64,000 nucleotides of DNA. Origin: DIGJ01 sp031553075. GTDB lineage: Bacteria; Bacillota; Clostridia; Lachnospirales; Lachnospiraceae. How positions within the stretch are numbered: the first letter of the stretch is position 1; each line of letters starts with the position of its first letter. Under the pieces are notes generated by a model. That model saw nothing but the letters and a program-made list of their open reading frames with translations. It was not told the DNA's origin and ran no database searches. The stretch covers positions 1 through 64,000 of the forward strand of contig JAVBLX010000028.1 in the NCBI GenBank assembly GCA_031553075.1. The letters are read 5' to 3'. Position numbers and translations under genes: made by a program. Of the stretch, positions 9,381 through 18,169 are shown piece by piece.

Positions 9381-10754
9381 ATGGAAAAAGTAAAGAAGTC
9401 TGGAAATGAGAACAAGGTCGGAGCGGGAAGGATGGTTCTCTGGCAAAGCCGTGAAATTGCAAAAGCCGCAGCTGTATTAATTACGGGGTTTTTAACGATT
9501 TACTGTACCGACACATTACAGATGCCGGCGGCATTAGTTGGAGTCTTGCTAGTAGCCAGTAAAATAGTAGATGGAATTACTGATGTTGTTGCAGGTTATA
9601 TTGTTGACCGAACAAAAACAAGGTGGGGCAAAGGCCGGCCATATGAAGTATTTATTGTGGGTTTGTGGTTTTGTACGTGGCTGATGTTTTCCTGTCCGCC
9701 AGAGTTTAGCTTAGTCGCTAAAAGTGTGTGGATATTTGTAATGTATGCCCTTGTAAATGCGGTTTGCATGACCTTCCTGAACGCAAATAATACGGTGTAT
9801 ATGGTTCGTGCATTTAATAAGCAGGAGCAATATGTGTCCATCTCCTCCTATGGTGGAATCCTGGCAATGCTGGGTGGCGTTCTGGTTAATATTAGTTTTC
9901 CAATATTAATGGGAACGATTGCAACTTCGCCAGCAGGCTGGAGTAAATTGATCGCATTTTATGCAGTGCCCCTTGGGGCGTTGGGATTGTTGAGAATGTT
10001 TACAATCAAAGAAAAGTATGAGTCCGATGTAAAGGCAACTGGCGAAAAGATGAAATTTAGTGATGCGCTTATGGTACTTAAGAATAATCCCTATATTTAT
10101 ATCATAGCACTTATGAGTCTGGTGTTTAATACCGTAACTAATATGGGTGTAAATGTTTACTACTTTACATATGTTGTAAATAATGTTGGTGCAATGGGAT
10201 TGCTGGCAGTTGCTAGTTTTGTTATTTTACCAATGGCTATTTTATTTCCAGCTCTGCTAAAAAAAGTATCAGTAGCAAAGTTAACGATGATTGGATTCCT
10301 TGTTATGGCTGCCGGATTCTTATTAAACTTTTTTGCTGGCGGGAATGTACCGTTATTAATGGTTGCCAGTTTGTTTACCGGAGCAGGAGCAGTACCAGCA
10401 AGTATGCTTGTCGGTCTGATGATTATTGACTGTGCAGAATTTAATGAGTGGAAAGGCATTCGCAGAATGGAAGGAACCATGAGCAGTTTGGTTGGTTTGG
10501 CAACAAAAGTAGGGGCGGCAGTGGGAGCCGGATTATTAGGTGTATTTCTTTCAGTTTCAGGGTACACCGGAGTTGCGGAAACGATGCCAGCGTCGTCGAT
10601 AACCATGATCCGAATGTTATTTAGTCTAATACCAATGGCGTTGTATGTATTAGTTGCATTAACAATGAAATTATATAAGCTGGACAAAAATATTGGTCAG
10701 ATTCGGGAAGAAAATCAGATGAATCGGGATAAATTACAAAATTCAGAAGCTTAA
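9381..10754 (+). CDS. GPH-family sugar:cation symporter
   Basis: This is a 457-residue, 12-helix transporter of the glycoside-pentoside-hexuronide:cation symporter family (MelB/XynP/UidB type). The loop between helices 2 and 3 reads DVVAGYIVDRTKTRWGKGRPY, close to the family signature, and the central CAEFNEWKGIRRMEGTMSS motif is also typical. I chose ATG 9381 because GGGAG lies 6-7 bp upstream; an earlier in-frame GTG at 9360 falls inside a stem-loop and has no binding site. It is first in a two-gene unit with the esterase-like gene under repeated promoter A, so it probably imports the glycoside that the esterase attacks. A paralogue is at 14403. Confidence 0.88.
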   Translation: MEKVKKSGNENKVGAGRMVLWQSREIAKAAAVLITGFLTIYCTDTLQMPAALVGVLLVASKIVDGITDVVAGYIVDRTKTRWGKGRPYEVFIVGLWFCTWLMFSCPPEFSLVAKSVWIFVMYALVNAVCMTFLNANNTVYMVRAFNKQEQYVSISSYGGILAMLGGVLVNISFPILMGTIATSPAGWSKLIAFYAVPLGALGLLRMFTIKEKYESDVKATGEKMKFSDALMVLKNNPYIYIIALMSLVFNTVTNMGVNVYYFTYVVNNVGAMGLLAVASFVILPMAILFPALLKKVSVAKLTMIGFLVMAAGFLLNFFAGGNVPLLMVASLFTGAGAVPASMLVGLMIIDCAEFNEWKGIRRMEGTMSSLVGLATKVGAAVGAGLLGVFLSVSGYTGVAETMPASSITMIRMLFSLIPMALYVLVALTMKLYKLDKNIGQIREENQMNRDKLQNSEA

Positions 10755-10795
10755 ATAAAAGAGACAGGTTAACCAAAATAGAAGGAGGCAGTGCA

Positions 10796-12844
10796 ATGAC
10801 AGAAATATATGATGCAAAGAAGGATGAACAATTTAGTAAAGGATATATTGACATGGATGAAATGCGGATAAGAGAAGTGGGCAATGGCTTGAAAATCCCT
10901 TATCGTTATATGCATGGTGGATTCGAAGGGACAAATGTAAAATTCTCTTATTGTTTTCCTGAAAAAGAAAACTATGAAGGCAGGTTTTATCAATACCTGT
11001 CACCATTCCCTGGACCAGAAGAAGAATTGGCTTCATTGCCAGTAACTGGGGAAGATGATAAGGTTGGTTTTTGCTTAACCCATGGCGCATATTATGTAGA
11101 ATCAAATATGGGATCCGGTGCGGCATTTACGAATAGTGCTGACAATACCATGACCCATCGTTCCAGTGCAGCCACAGCAGAGTTTTCCCGTGTCATGGCA
11201 CAAGAAGTATATGGTTATGAGCATCGCCCTTATGGATACGTCTATGGTGGCAGTGGTGGCGGCTATCGAACAACTGCATGCATTGAGAATACAAATGCAT
11301 TTGATGGAGCTGTTCCATATGTAATCGGTTCCCCCTATGCAATCCCTAACTGTCAGTCAACCAGGGCACATGCAGGACGTATTTTGCGTCATAAGTTACC
11401 ACAGATTATTGACCAGCTGGATGCAGGTGGAAGTGGCGATCCTTATGAGGGATTAAATAAAGAAGAATCAGAGGCTTTAAGAGAAGCAACGCAGTTTGGC
11501 TATCCGCTGAAAAGTTGGTTTGCCAGTGCCAATTTGGAAGATGGCGCACTATCAGTTTTGACACCCGATGTAAAAAGGATGGATCCTGACTACTTTAATG
11601 ATTTTTGGACGGTACCGGGATATCTTGGTGCCGATATCAATGGCAGTGCTGTTCGTGATCGAATATATATGAACACAAAAATTATGGAAGTCTTTATACC
11701 AGTGCAGGAACAGAAACAGGAAGGGGAAATTGATACCCGAAATGGAGTGAATGATGCATGGAAAAAGATGCTTGGAAATGAAGATATAAATCCATGGATT
11801 GAGGTAGCGGAAGTTCCAGTAGGAGATAATTTATATCTCAAGGGTGCAGAAGTTACGTTTACAAGTGGCAAAGCAGCAGGTAAAAAATTAGTAATTAAAC
11901 GAATTGAAGATAAGCGCATTTACCTTGGTGAGGGATTCGGTATGAGTCCGATGCTTGAAGTTTTGGAACAATTGGAAATAGGAGATGAAGTGCATTTGGA
12001 TAATTCTGATTATATTGCTATTCAGACCTATCATAGGCATCAAGTTCCGGATCATCAGTATAGGGCGTGGGATCAGTTCCGAAACGATGAAAAGGAGCCA
12101 CTTTATCCGCAGCGAAAAACCTTGCTGGGACCACTATTTTGTACAATGGGACCAGGCTGTGAACAAAACGGAAAAATACAGTGCAAAATAATTATTGTAG
12201 CGGCATTGATGGATGAGCAAGCTTACGCCTGGCAGGCAGACTGGTATCGCAGGAAGGTGGCTTCCGTCCATGATGGGAATGCAGAGGATATTTGCCGCCT
12301 GTGGTACTTTGATAATACGCTTCATGATGATAAGACTGCAAGTATAAATGAACTGCAGGTAACTACATATCTAGCCGGATTAAAACAAGCATTGATTGAT
12401 GTTGCAGCATGGGTAGAAAAAGGGCATGACCCTTTACCATCCACAAATTATCAAGTTGAGATTGGAAGAGTAAATGTGCCGGATGACGCCATGGAAAGAG
12501 GCGGAATTCAGGCGGTGGTGCATCTTATGGCAAACGAAAGTACCTGTGCTCGTGTAAAAGCCGGTGAGGATGTTTTCTTTTGTGCAAAAGCAGAAGTTCC
12601 GCTTGGAGCTGGAAGTCTTACCTCTGTAGAATGGAGCTTTGAAGGTGATGAGAATTTTCAGGAAAAAGGTGAGTGGGAGCTTCGAAATGGTGGGCAGAGC
12701 GGTATCGCTAATACAATACATAGGTTTGAGCAGCCGGGAACATATTTTACGGTAGTACGCATAAAATCTGAAAAGAATGGCGATGAGAATGCACTTTATA
12801 CGCAAATCCGCAATATTGGAAGAGTCCGAGTAATTGTGGATTGA
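10796..12844 (+). CDS. Tannase/feruloyl-esterase-like alpha/beta hydrolase
   Basis: The 682-residue protein has a clear nucleophile elbow, YVYGGSGGGY with S153, followed by an AFDGAVPYVIGSP segment. This matches the pattern of the tannase/feruloyl esterase family (G-x-S-x-G-G, then YDG...GAP). Near the C-terminus AAWVEKGHDPLPS resembles the conserved WVEKGxAP of tannases. A conserved His in NTLHDD is a candidate for the triad. It has no signal peptide. A paralogue at 53253 is alike over its full length and has its Ser at the same residue number. The likely role is removal of an acyl group from an imported plant glycoside, but sequence alone leaves substrate and even esterase activity unproven. 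Start supported by GAAGGAGG. Confidence 0.6.
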   Translation: MTEIYDAKKDEQFSKGYIDMDEMRIREVGNGLKIPYRYMHGGFEGTNVKFSYCFPEKENYEGRFYQYLSPFPGPEEELASLPVTGEDDKVGFCLTHGAYYVESNMGSGAAFTNSADNTMTHRSSAATAEFSRVMAQEVYGYEHRPYGYVYGGSGGGYRTTACIENTNAFDGAVPYVIGSPYAIPNCQSTRAHAGRILRHKLPQIIDQLDAGGSGDPYEGLNKEESEALREATQFGYPLKSWFASANLEDGALSVLTPDVKRMDPDYFNDFWTVPGYLGADINGSAVRDRIYMNTKIMEVFIPVQEQKQEGEIDTRNGVNDAWKKMLGNEDINPWIEVAEVPVGDNLYLKGAEVTFTSGKAAGKKLVIKRIEDKRIYLGEGFGMSPMLEVLEQLEIGDEVHLDNSDYIAIQTYHRHQVPDHQYRAWDQFRNDEKEPLYPQRKTLLGPLFCTMGPGCEQNGKIQCKIIIVAALMDEQAYAWQADWYRRKVASVHDGNAEDICRLWYFDNTLHDDKTASINELQVTTYLAGLKQALIDVAAWVEKGHDPLPSTNYQVEIGRVNVPDDAMERGGIQAVVHLMANESTCARVKAGEDVFFCAKAEVPLGAGSLTSVEWSFEGDENFQEKGEWELRNGGQSGIANTIHRFEQPGTYFTVVRIKSEKNGDENALYTQIRNIGRVRVIVD

Positions 12845-12856
12845 TATCAATAATCT

Positions 12857-12906
12857 ACCTACAATAAGATTACATTCACTGGTAAGGATGTAATCTTATT
12901 GTAGGT
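12857..12906. terminator. Bidirectional terminator between convergent genes
   Basis: A perfect 19-bp inverted repeat (12857-12875 with 12888-12906) and a 12-base loop lie between the ends of the esterase-like gene and the convergent AraC gene. The plus strand continues with a T-rich run, so it should end transcription of the esterase operon at least. Confidence 0.85.
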
Positions 12907-12923
12907 ATTTTGCATGTTTTGGT

Positions 12924-14117
12924 TTAATGATAAAATCCTTCAACTGCATTCTGAGAACGATAAAGAGCCGGGGATGTCCCGGTTATCTTTTTGAAAACAC
13001 TGCCAAAATGACTTTGAGTCCCAAAGCAAAGATAATTTGCAATAACGGGAATAGGCTGATCGGAATATTTCAACATATGCTGAGCAGCCCTTACCCGTTC
13101 TTCATGAATATAACGTTTTAAACTCTTCCCTTCATGAAGCGAAAATTGGTGGGTCAGGTAACACTTATTGTTTCCAACGGACTCTGCAAGCTCATCTAAA
13201 GTAAAAGTACGGTATAAATTTCGTGCCACATAACGTTTGCATTGTTCTATATATTTCACACCCTGGTATTTTGCTTTTGCATCAATGACACTTTGACAAA
13301 AGGCCTTCATGGCATTCTGAACCAGTTCAATCAGCTCCAGTTCATCCTTACATTGTGCTGCACTTTGTAAATAAAGATCGGAAAGATTATAAGCAGCTTC
13401 TGGATTTACACCGCCCTCAATAGCAGCCCGGGTTGAAAGTGAAATAGCTGAAACGGTCATATATTCTAATTGTTTGTAAGGAGTTTTGGCCATTACACCG
13501 ATTTTGTCCAGTGAATTATAGTCTTTTGGCATAACCAAGGCAGCCATATTGCCATTTGAGATAGCTGTCATTACCTCTTTTTCATTTTGGTAAGAATTAT
13601 GAATCCGTCGTTCTTCCGAATTTTGAAATTGATAAAAACGTATATCTTTTTCTGAAATCTGTACATGGGAATCTTTTTCGTGAATATGTTTCATAATCTG
13701 CACTGCTTCTATTTGTACCTGATTCAGTTCTTTATGAAGCAAAGCAAGAACAGCAGCAGTTTTTACTATACTGCCATAAGGGATTCTAAAGTCGTTATAA
13801 GCTGTTAAATTATGCTTGATTTTATATTGATGAAGCTCTTGACCACTGATGTTATTAATAGCAACAGGACCAACAATACACGTTATTTGATTGCTCATAC
13901 AGACGCCATAAAGGATTTTTTTATCTTCAAGTTCTAAAAAGGGAAGATCTTGCCATTTTTTTATTAAATCAATATGAAGTGATGAATCAAGAATAAAGAG
14001 ATTATCATCCTGCATTTCGGTTCCAAGATTGAAACAAAGTTTATCACTACAAAAACAGCTCATTGGCATTTCATATAAGGCGTAAAGAGTATTTAAAAGA
14101 AATTGAACATGTTTCAT
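12924..14117 (-). CDS. AraC-family transcriptional regulator
   Basis: The 397-residue protein has a long N-terminal region (~290 residues) without a domain that I can name and a C-terminal AraC double helix-turn-helix (residues ~295-390). The signature part reads IPVIANYLCFGTQSHFGSVFKK, then TGTSPALYR. The N-terminus is Cys-rich (CFCSDKLCF), and the central region resembles the sensor part of regulators that sit beside beta-glucosidase or galactosidase genes in Firmicutes. I chose ATG 14117 over 14129 because GAGG precedes it by about 7 bp, while 14129 has no binding site. It diverges from the GPH/GH3 operon at 14403 and most likely controls it. Confidence 0.85.
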   Translation of the reverse strand: MKHVQFLLNTLYALYEMPMSCFCSDKLCFNLGTEMQDDNLFILDSSLHIDLIKKWQDLPFLELEDKKILYGVCMSNQITCIVGPVAINNISGQELHQYKIKHNLTAYNDFRIPYGSIVKTAAVLALLHKELNQVQIEAVQIMKHIHEKDSHVQISEKDIRFYQFQNSEERRIHNSYQNEKEVMTAISNGNMAALVMPKDYNSLDKIGVMAKTPYKQLEYMTVSAISLSTRAAIEGGVNPEAAYNLSDLYLQSAAQCKDELELIELVQNAMKAFCQSVIDAKAKYQGVKYIEQCKRYVARNLYRTFTLDELAESVGNNKCYLTHQFSLHEGKSLKRYIHEERVRAAQHMLKYSDQPIPVIANYLCFGTQSHFGSVFKKITGTSPALYRSQNAVEGFYH

Positions 14118-14402
14118 ATGATACCTCATTTCTACATTTAATTTTCTTGTTTTCCATTTTGCACATGACTGTGTACTTATCCAGCTATAATTAATGACAG
14201 AAAACTTACATGGCTTTTAAGACTAATATATCATATCAAAAAAATAAAGTAAATAATTTAATAAAATAATAAATTTATTGATATATTGGAAGATTAAATT
14301 TTGATAAAATCCGTTTGTAAAGTCCTTTACAATTACTAAATTTAACGAGTTTCCAGTACTGCATGGACGCAAACAAAAACACCAAAATCTCAGGAGGTAT
14401 TT
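14118..14402. other. Divergent intergenic region
   Basis: This 285-bp stretch between the AraC regulator and the second GPH transporter is very AT-rich (14220-14310). A possible but imperfect plus-strand promoter is TTGATA (14278-14283) with TAAAAT (14305-14310), spaced too widely for a good match. None of the TCGGATTT arrays seen elsewhere occurs here, so this operon appears to be under different control. AGGAGG at 14391-14396 serves the transporter. Confidence 0.5.
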
Positions 14403-15764
14403 ATGAACAATCAAAATCAATCAAACAGTAAACTGCCCAAATGGTTTCCCTTTGCGTGGTCAACCCATGGTTTTTCCATGGCACTTAATGTCATCATGGT
14501 CGGATACATAACATTTTATTGCACAGACGTGCTCGGATTAAACGCACTGACCATAGGTGTGCTCCTGCTTTCTTCGAAGATGGTAGATGCCGTCACCGAT
14601 ATAGCAGTCGGTTTTATGATTGAAAAGACACATACAAGATTTGGCAAAGCAAGGCCATATGAATTTGGTTTAATATTTGGCTGGTTATTTACAGTTTTGT
14701 TATTCACAGTACCAGACATGTCTAAAAATGCGCAATATGTTTATGTTTTCGTACTATATGTAATTGTAAATGCAATTTGCGTGACTTGCTGCGAGGGAGC
14801 AAATGCCGTTTATTTGGTAAGATGCGCACCTGATAAAAAGGACCAAATCAAAGTTTCGACCATTAACGGAAGTATCGTTATGCTCTTGGCAATCGCTTTT
14901 AATATAGCGTTACCTAGTATCATAGCGAATGTTGGAACTTCAAAGCCGGCATGGACGAAAATGATGCTAATGTTTGCCGTTCCATTGGGAATCATTGGGA
15001 TGTTCCGCTTTATTTTCTGTAAGGAAATCGTTACCCAGGAAAGCATTGAGAAAGAAAAGGCACAGGGACTGAAAGTAGGGGAAATGGCAAAATTGCTTTT
15101 TAAGAACAAATATATTTGGATTTTGTTTGGCATTGTGTTGATAACGAATCTAATTAACAGCCTTTCAACTGTTACTACTTATTACTTCAAGTACATTATT
15201 GGCGATATATCACTTGCTTCATTACCTGCTATGTCCGCCGCCCTTACACCTTTCATATTGTTACTATTTCCGATTTTATCAAAAAAATTTGGAACTACGA
15301 ATATTCTTCGCGGTGGTGCAATCATGGGTATTGTGGGTGTACTGATTAGAGGATTAGGCGGCGCAAATTTAATGACGATTATCATCGGCAGTGCTTTCTT
15401 TGGTATTGGTATTGTTCCGATATCTATGATGATTGGTATTTATGCTATTGAAACAATGGAATATGGTGAATGGAAAACAGGAACACGGATTGAGGGTCCG
15501 TTGACATCTCTGATATCTTTTGCGACAAAAGCCGGTCCGGCACTTGCAAGCGGTTTAACTGGTATTTTTATGGGGATTGCAGGATATGATGGAGAGGCAG
15601 CAACGCAGTCTGCCACTGCAACAAACGCAATCATAGCATTATATAACTGGATTCCGCTCGTGTTCTTTGCTGTGGTACTGATATTGACCTTGATGTGGAA
15701 TCTTGACAAATTGGCACCACAGATAAAGGAAGAATTAGAAGCAAAAAGAAAGGTAACTAACTAA
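14403..15764 (+). CDS. GPH-family sugar:cation symporter
   Basis: This 453-residue, 12-helix transporter is homologous to the one at 9381. The family loop reads DIAVGFMIEKTHTRFGKARPYEF and the later motif reads MEYGEWKTGTRIEGPLTS. It begins a short operon with the cytoplasmic GH3 at 15801 (37-bp gap), so it probably imports the beta-glycoside that this GH3 cleaves. It is transcribed divergently from the AraC regulator at 12924-14117. Which sugar it carries cannot be read from the sequence. Confidence 0.88.
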   Translation: MNNQNQSNSKLPKWFPFAWSTHGFSMALNVIMVGYITFYCTDVLGLNALTIGVLLLSSKMVDAVTDIAVGFMIEKTHTRFGKARPYEFGLIFGWLFTVLLFTVPDMSKNAQYVYVFVLYVIVNAICVTCCEGANAVYLVRCAPDKKDQIKVSTINGSIVMLLAIAFNIALPSIIANVGTSKPAWTKMMLMFAVPLGIIGMFRFIFCKEIVTQESIEKEKAQGLKVGEMAKLLFKNKYIWILFGIVLITNLINSLSTVTTYYFKYIIGDISLASLPAMSAALTPFILLLFPILSKKFGTTNILRGGAIMGIVGVLIRGLGGANLMTIIIGSAFFGIGIVPISMMIGIYAIETMEYGEWKTGTRIEGPLTSLISFATKAGPALASGLTGIFMGIAGYDGEAATQSATATNAIIALYNWIPLVFFAVVLILTLMWNLDKLAPQIKEELEAKRKVTN

Positions 15765-15800
15765 AAATCACTGTACTAAAATATGGAAAGGAAAAATTGT

Positions 15801-18011
15801 ATGAATAATATTAATGAATTATTAGAAAAATTGACACTTGAAGAAAAAGCCAGTATTTGCTGTGGGGAAGGCTTTTGGAACACCACAGCTCTACCTGAAC
15901 ACGGCATACCGGCGATGAACCTTACCGATGGACCCCATGGAGTACGAAAGCAAAGCGGTGTGGCAGATCATCTAGGGTTAAATGAAAGTGAAAAAACAAC
16001 CTGCTTTCCAACTGCGGCTGGGTTTGCCTGTTCTTGGAACAAGCAACTGGTTGGCGAAGTCGGCATGGCAATTGGCGAGGAAGCACTTGCGGAGGACGTA
16101 CAGGTTGTCTTAGGACCAGGTGCAAACATCAAACGCTCTCCCCTTTGCGGACGTAATTTTGAGTACTATTCAGAAGACCCATACCTGACCGGTCAGATTG
16201 CGGCGGCACATATTAATGGTGTACAGAGTCAGGGGATTGGCACTTCCCTAAAACATTTTGCCGTCAATAACCAGGAAACACGCAGGTTCAATATTAATGC
16301 CATTGTTGATGAGCGAACCCTTCGGGAAATATATCTCGCCGGTTTTGAGAGTGCGGTAAAAGAAGCACAGCCATGGACGGTCATGGCTGCATATAACCAG
16401 ATTAACGGCGAGTATTGTTCTAAAAACAAGAAGCTGTTAAATGACATCTTGAAAGATGAATGGGGATTTGAGGGTCTTGTGGTGTCAGATTGGTTTGCAA
16501 CCTGTGAGCGCGAGCTTGGACTTTTTGCTGGACTGGATTTGGAAATGCCAACAAGTGCCGGAGAAGGTGTGAGAGCAATTGTAGATGCCGTAGAAAGTGG
16601 TAGCTTATCGGTAGAAGCTTTAAATGAATCTACAGGTCGAATTCTGAATGTTATTTTTAAAACAGCTGATGCTAAAAAGGAAGGTGCAATCTATGACAAA
16701 GCTGCCCACCACCAATTAGCCCGCAAAGCGGCCGGTGAGAGCATGGTACTGTTAAAAAATGAAAATGGAATACTACCAATTGCCAAAACTGGAAAAATCG
16801 CTATTATTGGTGCTTTTGCCAAAGACCATCGTTTCCAGGGGGCAGGCAGTTCCAGGATTAATACGACTCAAGTGGATATTCCCCTTGATGAAATAAAGAA
16901 AAATGCATTAGAGACTGAAATTATCTACAGCGAGGATGCAGAAGCCGCAAAGGACGCTGATTTATGCGTTGTTTTCGTGGGATTGCCTGACAGCATGGAT
17001 GCCGAAGGTAAGGATCGAACCCATCTTAAGCTGCCGGAAGAGCAAAATGCATTGATTGAATCGGTTGCTGCTCTGCAAAAGAATGTTATCGTGGTGCTGA
17101 TGAACGGTTCCGCAGTAGAAATGCCATGGCTTGATCGAGTAAGTGGTGTTTTGGAAGCTTATCTCGGTGGTCAGGGGGCAGGTGGAGCGATTGCGGATAT
17201 TTTATTTGGGGTTGTTAACCCAAGCGGTAAGCTTGCAGAAACGTTTCCAATGAAGTTAAGCGATACTCCTTGTTTTATTAATTTTCCAGGTGAAAAAACA
17301 AAAGTGGAATACCGTGAGGGATTGTTTGTTGGCTATCGTTATTACGATAAAGCCGGTGTTCAGCCGTTATTTCCCTTCGGCTATGGTTTGTCATATACCG
17401 AATTTGCATATTCGGATATTCACCTTGACAAGATTGAAATGTTTGATAATGATATCGTAACAGTCAACATAAAAATCAAGAATATCGGCAAGGTAGCGGG
17501 AAAAGAGATTGCTCAGCTTTATGTTCGCGATATTGAAAGCAGTGTAATCAGACCGATTAAAGAATTGAAAGGTTTTGAAAAGGTAGATTTAGAAGTGGGC
17601 GAAGAAAAAACAGTTACCTTCACTCTTGATAAACGGGCATTTGCTTTTTACGATGCAGACATGAACGATTGGCGGGTGGAAAGTGGAGAGTTTGAAATCA
17701 TGATTGGAAAATCCTCTGCTGACATTGTTCTTTCGTCGACCCTGCAGGTAAATTCCACTACACCGGTTAAGAAGAATTATACACTGGATTCCACCTTGTT
17801 TGACATTAAGGATGAACCAGCCGCAGCACAATTAATGGGAATGATGGGAAACAGTACAAGCGGTGGAACAGCCCTTGGCATGGATGCGGATGCTGTTTTG
17901 TCCAGTATAAAGGTGCGTTCCCTTGTGCCAATGAGTCTCATGCAAAGCGGTGGGAAGGGCGGCATTTCCATGGATCAATTAAACAGTATGCTGACTGCAA
18001 TGAACGCTTAG
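15801..18011 (+). CDS. GH3 beta-glucosidase-like, cytoplasmic
   Basis: The 736-residue protein has the usual GH3 order: TIM barrel, alpha/beta domain, fibronectin-like domain. Landmarks are DGPHGVRKQ, GRNFEYYSEDPYLTG, LKHFAVNNQETRR and nucleophile D230 in GLVVSDW. The C-domain follows with SMVLLKNENGILPI, and then FPFGYGLSYTEF. A Gly/Met-rich tail of ~60 residues (MGMMGNSTSGGTALGM) extends beyond the fibronectin-like domain, as in many clostridial relatives. There is no signal peptide. ATG 15801 is preferred over 15783 because GGAAAGG precedes it by 9 bp. Beta-glucosidase is the most likely activity; beta-xylosidase or arabinosidase cannot be excluded. Confidence 0.9.
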   Translation: MNNINELLEKLTLEEKASICCGEGFWNTTALPEHGIPAMNLTDGPHGVRKQSGVADHLGLNESEKTTCFPTAAGFACSWNKQLVGEVGMAIGEEALAEDVQVVLGPGANIKRSPLCGRNFEYYSEDPYLTGQIAAAHINGVQSQGIGTSLKHFAVNNQETRRFNINAIVDERTLREIYLAGFESAVKEAQPWTVMAAYNQINGEYCSKNKKLLNDILKDEWGFEGLVVSDWFATCERELGLFAGLDLEMPTSAGEGVRAIVDAVESGSLSVEALNESTGRILNVIFKTADAKKEGAIYDKAAHHQLARKAAGESMVLLKNENGILPIAKTGKIAIIGAFAKDHRFQGAGSSRINTTQVDIPLDEIKKNALETEIIYSEDAEAAKDADLCVVFVGLPDSMDAEGKDRTHLKLPEEQNALIESVAALQKNVIVVLMNGSAVEMPWLDRVSGVLEAYLGGQGAGGAIADILFGVVNPSGKLAETFPMKLSDTPCFINFPGEKTKVEYREGLFVGYRYYDKAGVQPLFPFGYGLSYTEFAYSDIHLDKIEMFDNDIVTVNIKIKNIGKVAGKEIAQLYVRDIESSVIRPIKELKGFEKVDLEVGEEKTVTFTLDKRAFAFYDADMNDWRVESGEFEIMIGKSSADIVLSSTLQVNSTTPVKKNYTLDSTLFDIKDEPAAAQLMGMMGNSTSGGTALGMDADAVLSSIKVRSLVPMSLMQSGGKGGISMDQLNSMLTAMNA

Positions 18012-18026
18012 GCAGTGGTATAAATG

Positions 18027-18110
18027 TCGGATTTGTTGTATGATCTATCGGATTTACTGGATTTTTCGAAGGAGTCTTTGTGGCATAATGTAACTATATA
18101 GCATTATGCC
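18027..18110 (+). promoter_or_regulatory. Repeated operator-promoter, copy B, with inverted repeat at the -10
   Basis: TCGGATTT at 18027 and 18048 (21 bp apart), TGGATTTT at 18058 (10 bp on), and CATAAT -10 at 18084 (26 bp on). In addition a perfect 9-bp inverted repeat, GGCATAATG (18082-18090) with CATTATGCC (18102-18110), covers the -10 and the probable start site. It could be a second, repressor-type operator. It heads the DUF5605/GH78 unit. Confidence 0.75.
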
Positions 18111-18169
18111 ATAAAGTGGAAAGTACCGGAAGTCAGTATTTATTATGAAAAAAGAAGGAGAAATATGAC

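Noticed and set aside
10160..10687. 175-codon open frame antisense to the GPH transporter
   Set aside because: It lies wholly inside a well-supported transporter gene, has no ribosome binding site and shows transporter-shadow composition. The same reasoning excludes other antisense frames such as 21209-21649 and 53353-53799.
14118..14402. Riboswitch or structured leader for the second GPH transporter
   Set aside because: The region is AT-rich without a strong hairpin series or known riboswitch core.
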